Below are positions 22,893-28,596 of a stretch of 28,596 nucleotides of DNA, in pieces (position 1 is the first letter of the stretch; every line of letters begins with the position of its first letter). A program made the translations under genes and the position numbers. The notes beneath the pieces were generated by a model. That model saw only the letters and a list, made by a program, of their open reading frames with translations, made no database searches and was not told where the DNA came from. The DNA comes from a virus. The stretch covers positions 1 to 28,596 of IMG/VR virus record IMGVR_UViG_3300050821_005722; one strand, written 5' to 3'.

Positions 22893-23556
22893 GGCTCCTC
22901 GCGTGATGTAATCTCATTTGGTCAGGACTTAGCGCATGGATAGTCAGGTAGTTGTTTTCTGTCTCCAACTCTCCATCGCTAATATAGGGGTTCGTTCTTG
23001 TCGGTTTGACAAGGTGATATCTGTTATCAAAAGCACAACGAATCTGTTGTTTCTTTAATGCTTCGCCAATCCAGCGATCCTCTGCCCAAGTTCCTGCTGG
23101 ACTTTTATCCAGTATCTGCATTGCCCGCTTGCTCAACCAATAAGTAAAGCCCGGACAAAAATATGCCTTCAATCCATCTAAAGGCTCTCCTCTATCGCTG
23201 CCTGTGTAATCTGCGGTCGGCACATTCGCCATGAGACGGTCATAGTACACGTACACGTCGTCATCGACCTTACAAACATAATCGTATCCGTTGTCGAGAG
23301 CATAGCGAATCAGCGCCCGAATTTTTTCCGCGCTGTGATGGTAGTCGTCAGGAGCATTGAGAAAAACTGTATCACTTTTTCTCAACGCTTCATTACCGCG
23401 ACCTTTGAAAATTTTGTAATCGCCTGTGACATCCTTCAACCAAGAATCTCTTATTCCAGATTCCCGGTCTACCGGAGTGCGGATAAACCAGTCTCGGAAT
23501 TCGGTAGTAGTGTACTGATATGAATGACACGAAAATATCGCGAGTAGGATTTTCAT
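22879..23556 (-). CDS. GT31-like glycosyltransferase, first gene of the glycan island
   Basis: I start the 225-residue protein at ATG 23556 (MKILLAIFSCHSYQ), which has TCGGAGGAAT ahead and aligns with the start of its relative at 20154; an upstream in-frame extension to 23619 runs through a hairpin. Features in order: KILLAIFSC strand, GIRDSWLKD (the R-x-x-W block), DYKIFKGRGN, YALDNGYDYVCKVDDDVYV with D98-D100, then GLKAYFCPGFTYWLSKRA and a WAEDRWIGEAL segment with acidic residues for catalysis. This is the GT31 pattern. It follows the structured non-coding region and may be the first product of the late glycan transcript. Confidence 0.82.
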   Translation of the reverse strand: MKILLAIFSCHSYQYTTTEFRDWFIRTPVDRESGIRDSWLKDVTGDYKIFKGRGNEALRKSDTVFLNAPDDYHHSAEKIRALIRYALDNGYDYVCKVDDDVYVYYDRLMANVPTADYTGSDRGEPLDGLKAYFCPGFTYWLSKRAMQILDKSPAGTWAEDRWIGEALKKQQIRCAFDNRYHLVKPTRTNPYISDGELETENNYLTIHALSPDQMRLHHARSHAAS

Positions 23557-23574
23557 ATTCCTCCGAAATGAAGA

Positions 23575-23608
23575 ATGCCCACTCAACGGCTGGCACCGGA
23601 GTGGGCAT
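23575..23608 (-). repeat. 10-bp perfect hairpin before the first glycosyltransferase
   Basis: ATGCCCACTC at 23575-23584 pairs with GAGTGGGCAT at 23599-23608, with a 14-base loop. Minus-strand bases after it are TCTTCATTTCGGAGGAAT and then the ATG, so the hairpin ends 18 bases before the start. With a weak T-rich tail it could be an attenuator or a structure that guards the ribosome binding site. Confidence 0.5.
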
Positions 23609-23632
23609 CGTTTTGGCACTGGGTGCCGATGT

Positions 23633-23677
23633 CGGCGCAGTAGGCTTGTGGCCTAGGAGGAGGTCTGCGCCGTTTTT
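23633..23677 (+). terminator. Plus-strand hairpin with T-run, candidate antisense terminator
   Basis: CGGCGCAG (23633-23640) pairs with CTGCGCCG (23665-23672) and is followed by TTTTT at 23673-23677. An inner TAGGC/GCCTA hairpin lies in the loop. The T-run exists only on the plus strand, yet the leftward genes read on the minus strand, so it would stop transcription that runs rightward out of the late genes towards the replication module. Confidence 0.5.
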
Positions 23678-23898
23678 CAAAGCCGCGCCTCTGCGCGGTC
23701 AGGGAGACTTACTAATGGCTCCCGCAATATTTGCCCATTACTCCGGGTCCAGAGCGTGGCTCGAATTACTCCGAGCGAAGTGTGCCGTTTTAGGGTGGTA
23801 CGAGACCACGTGTGCCCCTTGGTTAGCTTATGGGCGACAATGGTAACGGCGAACCAAACTTTTCTTGTATCTCTCACTCTTCTTAATAATTTGGCGTC

Positions 23899-23918
23899 AA
23901 AAACGTCTCATACTGAGA
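23899..23918 (-). terminator. Short terminator after the 71-residue gene
   Basis: On the minus strand TCTCA (23918-23914) pairs with TGAGA (23910-23906) across a three-base loop, followed by CG and TTTTT (23903-23899). It lies 45 bases beyond the stop of the small gene at 23963 and would separate the tRNA/small-gene transcript from the glycan island. The stem is only 5 bp, so efficiency is uncertain. Confidence 0.5.
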
Positions 23919-23962
23919 TTCTCGGTCGCAACTCTCTGATTCTAAAGAGAAAATTCTTTTTA

Positions 23963-24178
23963 CTATTCCGCCTGTTTGTGTGGCATTTTTCGTCCATTCG
24001 TAGAACGGGTACGCTCAAGGGTCTCTAAATCGTTCGAATTTCCGATAGGAATGAGCCTCGGATCGCGCCCCGCTTCTACGGACAAATCCTCTGTTGAGAG
24101 TATACGATTCCAATATTCAGCACTTTGCGGGTCATATAACTTCCCTGCAATCATACGCTTACGGTCTTTCTTAGCCAT
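23963..24178 (-). CDS. 71-residue basic hypothetical protein
   Basis: ATG at 24178 follows GAAAGGGGTTC. The product begins MAKKDRKRMIAGKLYDP and is charged throughout, with a predicted short helix (AEYWNRILS) and a basic C-terminus (RKMPHKQAE). It is read leftward from the promoter at 24291-24319, directly behind the tRNA, and is followed by a short terminator. The basic start could contact nucleic acid, but no DNA-binding fold is clear. It is separated from the late genes by over 400 bases, so it may be an early leftward gene rather than a virion gene. Confidence 0.65.
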   Translation of the reverse strand: MAKKDRKRMIAGKLYDPQSAEYWNRILSTEDLSVEAGRDPRLIPIGNSNDLETLERTRSTNGRKMPHKQAE

Positions 24179-24196
24179 GAACCCCTTTCAAAGAAA

Positions 24197-24283
24197 TGGA
24201 GGAAAGGGTGGGAGTCGAACCCACAAAGGCTAAGCCACGAGAGCCACAGTCTCGCGTCGGCAACCGATACCGACATCCAATCC
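24197..24283 (-). tRNA. tRNA-like gene, anticodon GTG, with a long variable arm
   Basis: On the minus strand a cloverleaf can be drawn. The acceptor is GGATTGG/CCTTTCC (24283-24277 and 24207-24201) with T-T mismatches at pairs 4 and 5. The D arm is GTCGG/CCGAC (24274-24270, 24260-24256). The anticodon arm CGAGA/TCTCG (24254-24250, 24242-24238) has loop CTGTGGC, giving anticodon GTG (His). The 13-base variable region contains GGC-TTA-GCC. The T arm is GTGGG/CCCAC with TTCGACT. Discriminator T and encoded CCA (24199-24197) follow. The T and anticodon arms are perfect. A long variable arm, no extra 5' G and a T discriminator are unusual for tRNA-His, so identity or function may be altered. Confidence 0.75.
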
Positions 24284-24290
24284 AATTACT

Positions 24291-24319
24291 ACATTACACC
24301 CTCGACCGGGCGTTGTCAA
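24291..24319 (-). promoter_or_regulatory. Leftward sigma70-type promoter before the tRNA
   Basis: The minus strand has a perfect TTGACA at 24319-24314, a 17-base spacer and TAATGT at 24296-24291. Predicted initiation near 24284 coincides with the 5' end of the tRNA. The -35 box is consensus; the -10 box is weak (TA at the start and final T match). Confidence 0.6.
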
Positions 24320-24348
24320 GTTTAATTGCGAAAAAACATGACTTGACA
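24314..24348. promoter_or_regulatory. 8-bp inverted repeat joining two divergent -35 boxes
   Basis: TGTCAAGT at 24314-24321 and ACTTGACA at 24341-24348 are perfect inverted copies, 19 bases apart around an A-rich centre. Each contains the -35 hexamer of one of the two divergent promoters. One dimeric protein bound here would cover both promoters. The symmetry may also simply follow from two consensus boxes facing apart, but it extends two bases beyond the hexamers. Confidence 0.55.
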
Positions 24349-24371
24349 GGCTCTTGAGGGCATGGTAGATT
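24343..24371 (+). promoter_or_regulatory. Rightward sigma70-type promoter, upstream copy
   Basis: TTGACA at 24343-24348, a 17-base spacer and TAGATT at 24366-24371 (four of six -10 matches). Predicted initiation is near 24378, about 137 bases before the first replication gene. Confidence 0.55.
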
Positions 24372-24389
24372 GGCAATGGAGACCTCAAG
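24353..24389. promoter_or_regulatory. 7-bp inverted repeat around a -10 box, operator candidate
   Basis: CTTGAGG at 24353-24359 and CCTCAAG at 24383-24389 are perfect inverted copies separated by 23 bases. The pair brackets the -10 box and start site of the upstream rightward promoter, a usual place for a repressor operator. No repressor gene is visible in the window. Confidence 0.4.
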
Positions 24390-24435
24390 GGCACGTGAAG
24401 GAACTCGCTCGCACATGATTCAATTTAGAATTCCT

Positions 24436-24464
24436 TTGACATTACCAACGTAATCTGTTATGAT
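24436..24464 (+). promoter_or_regulatory. Strong rightward sigma70-type promoter for the replication genes
   Basis: TTGACA at 24436-24441, exactly 17 bases, then TATGAT at 24459-24464 (five of six -10 matches). Initiation would be near 24471, giving a leader of about 44 bases before the ATG at 24515. This is the best promoter in the window. Confidence 0.8.
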
Positions 24465-24514
24465 CGTAATGGGTGAACAGAACAATGCGCGATCCCACCG
24501 GAGACAAAACCAAA

Positions 24515-24928
24515 ATGATTATCGAAGAGAAGGTGTACGAACTGCCTAGCGAAGACCAACATCGGTTAGAAGTCGTCGAAATCGGTGAAATGAAGAAAAT
24601 CGAAACGTCCTACGGCATCAAGAACAAGTTTGGCATCAAGATCAAGGTGCTCGATGAGAAGTCGAGCGAGGGTGAAGACCTGTACGTGTATCTCAATGTG
24701 TCGCCCAGCATCGGCGTCAAGGCAACCCTCGGCAAGTTCGCCCGTCGTTTGAAGCTGAACGTTCAGGGAAAGTTTGACGTAGACGAATTGGTCGGTTTGA
24801 AGTTCCGCGCTTCCATCGCCCATAACAAGGGAACCGGGCAGTCCGAAGGCAAGACTTTTGCCAATCTGGTCATCGACACCGTCGCGCCTTTGACCGCTCC
24901 AAAGCCACAACCCGTCGAGCAGTTCTAA
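24515..24928 (+). CDS. Putative OB-fold single-stranded DNA-binding type protein
   Basis: I start the 137-residue protein at ATG 24515 (MIIEEKVYELPSED). The frame is open to a GTG at 24473, but the strong promoter places transcription start at about 24471, and GGAG lies 11 bases before the chosen ATG. The product alternates strands in an OB-like order: HRLEVVEIGEMKKIETSYG, NKFGIKIKVLDE, EDLYVYLNVSP, then GKFARRLKLN and GLKFRASIAHNK. It ends in a short Pro-rich tail with acidic and aromatic end (PKPQPVEQF), partly like the C-terminus of SSB proteins. It is the first rightward gene before primase-helicase and polymerase. A role covering single-stranded DNA during replication is inferred, not proven. 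Confidence 0.65.
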   Translation: MIIEEKVYELPSEDQHRLEVVEIGEMKKIETSYGIKNKFGIKIKVLDEKSSEGEDLYVYLNVSPSIGVKATLGKFARRLKLNVQGKFDVDELVGLKFRASIAHNKGTGQSEGKTFANLVIDTVAPLTAPKPQPVEQF

Positions 24929-24963
24929 CCAAGAGGGGTCCACACAAAAAAGAACCCCTTCAT

Positions 24964-25006
24964 CCCGCCTTGCAACTCAATAAGTGCCAATTGGCCGCAA
25001 GACGGG
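24964..25006. repeat. 10-bp hairpin in the gap before the primase-helicase gene
   Basis: CCCGCCTTGC at 24964-24973 pairs with GCAAGACGGG at 24997-25006 with one mismatch; the loop includes the palindrome CCAATTGG. A smaller AGGGGT/ACCCCT pair lies at 24933-24957. The AT-rich stretch after it (25019-25040) is not an immediate T-run. The 146-base gap may hold an attenuator or a weak extra promoter. Confidence 0.45.
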
Positions 25007-25074
25007 TATGACGGGGTATCTTTTATTATTTATTATCTGTAGAAAAACCGGAACCCCTTCTTGGAAAGGAAAAA

Positions 25075-27219
25075 ATGACTATCACAGAAGAAATTCGGAA
25101 AGGTGTAGAAGCCCTCTTTCCGGAGGGATCACTGATTGAACTCCGTATCCCAAAATCATCGGTTGGCACGATCATTGGATTCTTCCGCGACCGGGAGAAG
25201 TTGATACAGGCAATTGAGGAATACTCTGGCAAGGTTCCCGCTGTATACTATACACTCAACGCGCCTCCACCTGAATTATATGACAATGCCCAGTTGAAAG
25301 ACACAGCTATCGCGGGCGTACACGGTTGTAAGGACGATGAAGTCATGGTCCGCAATTGGTTGCTGATCGACTGTGACCCTACACGTGTAGACTCTACAGG
25401 CAAACCTTTGTCGGACCAAAAGGTTTCTACTACGGACGAGGAAAAAGCCGCGTCTCTTGAAACCGCCCAGAAACTAAAAGCCTATCTTCAGGAGAAGGGT
25501 TGGCCTGCGCCTGTCTCTGCTGATAGCGGCAATGGATACCATCTCTTGTATAATCTCGGCGGCATGCCCTCGACGAAAGAATTGACAGAGACAGTTCATA
25601 AGGCGCTCGAACATCTCGCAGAGAAGTTTAATTCGGATCGGGTGAGTGTGGATGTTGTAGTCTCTAACCCATCACGTATCACGAAGGCATACGGTTCGCT
25701 TACGATGAAGGGCGCAGCGACCGTAGAACGTCCGCATAGATTTTCTCGTGTCCGAATGGTGGGGGGACAAGAGGTTGTAACAATTATGCAGTTGGCCGCG
25801 TTGAAGCCGACGCAGGCCGTCGCGAAGAAATCATCCATTGTCATTAAGGCGAAAGCGGCTGAGAAATATGCTACGACAGATGGACCCGAGAAGATGGAAG
25901 AATTTCTCGAATGGTATGACATCGCTCACAAGGTCATGGCTCGCGAAAAGAACGGATACAAATGGCAGATCATTCCCTGTCCGTTCAACGCCGATCATAA
26001 TCTGGGAGAAGTGGCAGTCTTCGTAAACGACGACGGTGGATACGGGTTCAAGTGCTTCCACAATTCTTGCGTAGACAATCACTGGCAGGAATTTAAGAAC
26101 CAGCTAGAATCTATTTCGGGAAAGAAATTTTTCTGGCAGACGAACGTCGCGACTGCGGCAGCACCAGATGCAAAGCCTTCTACGAAGATAAATGTGAAAA
26201 GGGCCAGTAGCATCGCACCGGAAATTTTGAGTTGGTTATGGCCTAATCGAATTCCGTTCGGCAAGCTGACTCTGTTCGCAGGTCATCCCGGCGTAGGCAA
26301 GGGCATGGCGACAATGTACATCGCTGCGTGCGCGACGAAAGGAACAGGCTGGCATGACTGTACGAATATAAACGCTCCATCCGAAGTAATCATCGTGTCG
26401 TCAGAAGATGCGGCGGCAGACACGCTCGTTCCACGTCTCATGGCAGCGGGCGCGGACATGGATAAAGTCATGATCGTATCCGATGTCACAACAGGCACAG
26501 GTGATAAAGACTTTTCACTCCAGACAGACATCCCTGCTTTGCGGGAACTATTGGAATCGAATCCTGATGTAAAAGTCGTAATCATAGACCCGATCATGAA
26601 TCATATGGGCGGGCTGAAGGCGAACTCAGAACAAGAAGTTCGTGCGGGACTTTCGCCACTTGCTAAACTCGCGGAGAAGTATGGCATCGCAATCATTCTC
26701 GTGACGCATTTCAACAAAAGCACGAATGCGGAAAGTATACAACGCGTCGGTGGTGCGATGGGCATGGTCGGTTCTGTTCGTGTAGCATGGACATTTGGGG
26801 AAGATAAAGAAGACGGCAAGATGAAGATGTTGCCTCTCAAAGCGAACATCGCTCCGAATACGGGCGGGCTGGAATATCAGATTACACCTTTTGAAGTTTT
26901 TGTTAACGGTCAATACTCTTCGGAAGGTAGAATTACTTGGGGCGCAAAGACACATTCATCAGTCGATTCGGCAATCAAGTTCAAATCAAAAGATGATAAG
27001 CCTTATGCGTGGCAACTGGCAATGAACTGGTTGAAAGAACATCTCGCAGATGGAGAGCCCCATGGCGTTCTTGAGATAAAGACCGCTGCGGAATACGCGG
27101 ACTTCAAATCCGATACGATGGATACCGCCGCGATAAAGCTAGGAGTGGAAAAGACGCACCCAGTAGTACCCGGACCGTGGTATTGGCGGATTCCGAAACT
27201 GGAGAATGGCACTGAATGA
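25075..27219 (+). CDS. Primase-helicase: archaeo-eukaryotic-type primase fused to a RecA-like helicase
   Basis: The 714-residue protein starts at ATG 25075 after GAAAGGAAAAA. The N-terminal part has the three primase (AEP) motifs in order: D99-x-D101 in LLIDCDPTR, H156 in SGNGYHLLY, and D193 in VSVDVVVSN. A zinc-type cluster follows: C302 (PCPFNADH with H308), C327 and C332 in KCFHNSC. The C-terminal AAA_25/RepA-like domain has Walker A FAGHPGVGKG (403-410, ending in Gly where Ser or Thr is usual), VIIVSSEDAA, Walker B VVIIDP (D505) and ILVTHFNK. It would make primers and unwind DNA at the phage fork. The stop overlaps the polymerase ATG (ATGA), so the replisome is coupled. Confidence 0.88.
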   Translation: MTITEEIRKGVEALFPEGSLIELRIPKSSVGTIIGFFRDREKLIQAIEEYSGKVPAVYYTLNAPPPELYDNAQLKDTAIAGVHGCKDDEVMVRNWLLIDCDPTRVDSTGKPLSDQKVSTTDEEKAASLETAQKLKAYLQEKGWPAPVSADSGNGYHLLYNLGGMPSTKELTETVHKALEHLAEKFNSDRVSVDVVVSNPSRITKAYGSLTMKGAATVERPHRFSRVRMVGGQEVVTIMQLAALKPTQAVAKKSSIVIKAKAAEKYATTDGPEKMEEFLEWYDIAHKVMAREKNGYKWQIIPCPFNADHNLGEVAVFVNDDGGYGFKCFHNSCVDNHWQEFKNQLESISGKKFFWQTNVATAAAPDAKPSTKINVKRASSIAPEILSWLWPNRIPFGKLTLFAGHPGVGKGMATMYIAACATKGTGWHDCTNINAPSEVIIVSSEDAAADTLVPRLMAAGADMDKVMIVSDVTTGTGDKDFSLQTDIPALRELLESNPDVKVVIIDPIMNHMGGLKANSEQEVRAGLSPLAKLAEKYGIAIILVTHFNKSTNAESIQRVGGAMGMVGSVRVAWTFGEDKEDGKMKMLPLKANIAPNTGGLEYQITPFEVFVNGQYSSEGRITWGAKTHSSVDSAIKFKSKDDKPYAWQLAMNWLKEHLADGEPHGVLEIKTAAEYADFKSDTMDTAAIKLGVEKTHPVVPGPWYWRIPKLENGTE

Positions 27220-28596
27220 AGCGACTCTGGCTCGATTTTGAAACCCGCAGTCTATGCAACATCAAACACAGTGGATTAGACAGGTACGCGAAAGACCCGT
27301 CTACCACAGTGCTGATGCTCGCGTGGGCCGTAGATATGGAGATGCCTCATCTCTGGCAACCACGTCTCGGACCCATGCCTGCGGAACTGCGTGCGATGAT
27401 GCTGGACAAGACGATTCTCAAATGCGCGTGGAACTACAACTTCGAAAAAGACATATTTGAATTCGTGCTGGATATTCCGACCGAGCAAAAGGAATGGTAC
27501 GATCCTTCTGTCCTCTGCGCGTATATGTCCTTGCCGATCAAGCTGTCTCGTGCGGGCGATGCTTTATCCATTACGGACAAGAAGATTAAGATGCCTCCCG
27601 AAGAAGGTGTGAAACTATTCTCCGTTCCAAAAAAGTCTACAAAGAAAATGCTTGCGAATGGTGCTAGCCCTTTTTATTTCAAGGACTGGGATTCGAATCC
27701 CGAGCAGTGGGAAGCCTTCTGCGGGTATTGTATTCAGGACGTGATTGCTGAGCGAGAGGTTCACTTCGCAGCGGTCGCCATCAACTCTCCTATGACACCG
27801 GGAGAGTATGATGCGTGGCAATTAGATCAGCGCATGAATAGTACAGGCGTGTATGTGGACTTGGACTTCGTAAACAAAGGCCAGAAACTCGCAAAGGACG
27901 AGTCTGACCAATTGCTCTCACAAATGAAAACAATCACGGGCTGTGAGAATCCGAACAGCGGTGACCAATTGAAAGCGTGGCTGGCTCCTCGCAAGTATCC
28001 GTTCACGTCATTAGATGTTGAGCACATCGAAGAAGCCCTAAAGCTGAACTTCCTTACGGCAGAGGTGCGGGAAATATTGGAGTTGAAACAGAAGTTGGGC
28101 GGCTCCGCGTACAAAAAGTTTCAGAGCATTTTGGATCGCATTAGCAACGATGGCAGACTGAAGGACCAGTTCGTCTACCATGGTGCTCACACCGGAAGAT
28201 GGTCCGGGCGTGGTGTACAGCTACAGAATCTTTACAAACCAGACAAGGCCGCGTCGAAAGTTGCAGCCGCGATCATTGATGCAATTCGCGCAGAGACACT
28301 TGTGTCCGGAATGTTCCCCGGCATAGATGTCATGACGGCGATTGCTTCTGTCATCAGGACTTCTTTCTGTGCAGCACCCGGCCACAAATTGGTCGTAGGC
28401 GATCTTGCCCAGATCGAATCACGTGTGCTCGCGGCCCTCGCAGGCTGTCAGCCCATGATCGACGCTTACAAGAACGGCCACGATTTGTACAAAGAGTTTA
28501 TGTCGTGGTTGCTCAACAAGCCGATTGAGCAGATTGACTCCGATGAGCGTGCATATGGCAAGGTTGTAATCCTTGGCAGCGGCTTCGGAATGGGCG
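27216..28596 (+). CDS. Family A DNA polymerase with 3'-5' exonuclease, C-terminal part beyond window
   Basis: ATG at 27216 overlaps the previous stop by four bases; the frame is open to the window edge, giving 460 residues. The exonuclease domain has Exo I D7-x-E9 in WLDFETRS, Exo II around NYNFEKD (residues 73-79) and Exo III Y171-x3-D175 in YCIQDVIAE. The polymerase domain shows TGRWSGRGVQLQNL (326-339), motif A VVGDLAQIESR with D396, and the start of motif B (R445, K449 and GSGFGMG). This is the bacteriophage type of DNA polymerase I. Motif C and the rest of the fingers and palm lie beyond the edge. It replicates the phage genome with the primase-helicase. Confidence 0.94.
   Translation, partial: MKRLWLDFETRSLCNIKHSGLDRYAKDPSTTVLMLAWAVDMEMPHLWQPRLGPMPAELRAMMLDKTILKCAWNYNFEKDIFEFVLDIPTEQKEWYDPSVLCAYMSLPIKLSRAGDALSITDKKIKMPPEEGVKLFSVPKKSTKKMLANGASPFYFKDWDSNPEQWEAFCGYCIQDVIAEREVHFAAVAINSPMTPGEYDAWQLDQRMNSTGVYVDLDFVNKGQKLAKDESDQLLSQMKTITGCENPNSGDQLKAWLAPRKYPFTSLDVEHIEEALKLNFLTAEVREILELKQKLGGSAYKKFQSILDRISNDGRLKDQFVYHGAHTGRWSGRGVQLQNLYKPDKAASKVAAAIIDAIRAETLVSGMFPGIDVMTAIASVIRTSFCAAPGHKLVVGDLAQIESRVLAALAGCQPMIDAYKNGHDLYKEFMSWLLNKPIEQIDSDERAYGKVVILGSGFGMG

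Larger units (their letters stand above)
23557..23898 (-). other. Structured non-coding leader of the glycan island
   Basis: About 340 bases with no credible gene: the open frames here lack good ribosome binding sites and family signals. In minus-strand order it holds a GTGGT/ACCAC hairpin (23793-23807), GCTCG/CGAGC (23759-23776), a short CCC/GGG hairpin (23734-23747), CCGCGC/GCGCGG (23683-23698), CGGCGCAG/CTGCGCCG (23633-23672), GGCAC/GTGCC (23616-23628) and a 10-bp hairpin (23575-23608) just before the first glycosyltransferase. The octamer ATTACTCC (plus strand) appears twice, at 23737-23744 and 23765-23772, in hairpin loop contexts. I see no clear sigma70 promoter in it. It may be a regulated leader RNA. 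Confidence 0.5.

Noticed and set aside
23520-23846. 108-codon plus-strand open frame across the end of the glycan island
   Set aside because: It begins inside the antisense of a glycosyltransferase gene, has no ribosome binding site and runs through several hairpins; the translation is of low-complexity, shadow-like character.
23677-23877. 66-codon minus-strand frame in the structured leader
   Set aside because: It opens at GTG with only a weak AAGAAGA site, has no recognisable domain, and crosses hairpins; treated as non-coding.
23557-23962. CRISPR array or tandem repeat in the structured region
   Set aside because: The repeats are short inverted repeats of different sequences plus one duplicated octamer, with no regular spacer-repeat pattern.
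24473-24514. GTG start of the OB-fold-like gene
   Set aside because: The promoter puts transcription start at about 24471, leaving no room for a ribosome binding site before 24473.
24566-24943. 125-codon minus-strand frame opposite the OB-fold-like gene
   Set aside because: Antisense shadow; the plus-strand gene has a strong promoter and a credible fold pattern.

Overview
The window is part of a tailed double-stranded DNA phage (Caudoviricetes) genome, or a closely related provirus. A large terminase, portal, N4-gp56-type major capsid protein and putative scaffold lie on the minus strand. A replication module (OB-fold-like protein, primase-helicase, family A DNA polymerase) lies on the plus strand. 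No integrase, repressor, ribosomal or host housekeeping gene is visible, so nothing here points to lysogeny. The host cannot be read from the sequence. Nearly all genes have strong AGGAGG-type ribosome binding sites, which fits a bacterial host.

Layout from left to right: (1) 1-3684, virion/tail genes with visible duplications: two pairs of neighbouring paralogues and one protein cut by the window edge. (2) 3702-3757, a hairpin terminator inside the late region. (3) 3814-5898, small uncharacterised genes, one of them a free-standing copy of the scaffold C-terminal motif. (4) 5956-13813, head and packaging core: Ig-like decoration protein candidate, major capsid, scaffold candidate, two small genes including a membrane protein, portal, large terminase. 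(5) 13829-16898, small late genes, many coupled by TAATG overlaps, including a dual-specificity phosphatase. (6) 16911-23556, a compact nine-gene glycan island. (7) 23557-24472, a control region with structured non-coding DNA, a terminator, a 71-codon gene, an odd tRNA and divergent sigma70-type promoters. (8) 24515-28596, rightward replication genes; the polymerase is cut by the window edge.

The most striking system is the glycan island. It encodes GDP-mannose 4,6-dehydratase and GDP-L-fucose synthase, which together make GDP-L-fucose from GDP-mannose. It also encodes a GT10-type fucosyltransferase-like enzyme, a GT17-like enzyme, three GT31-like proteins (one without an intact DxD motif) and two SAM methyltransferases. 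All nine genes are overlapping or nearly so and read in the same direction as the virion genes. This suggests that the phage makes and decorates a fucose-containing glycan late in infection, on its own virion or on the cell surface. The target is inference.

The late genes all read leftward and the replication genes rightward, apart from the tRNA and 71-codon gene, which read leftward from the control region. Two divergent promoters have their -35 boxes inside one 8-bp inverted repeat, so the two directions may be controlled together.
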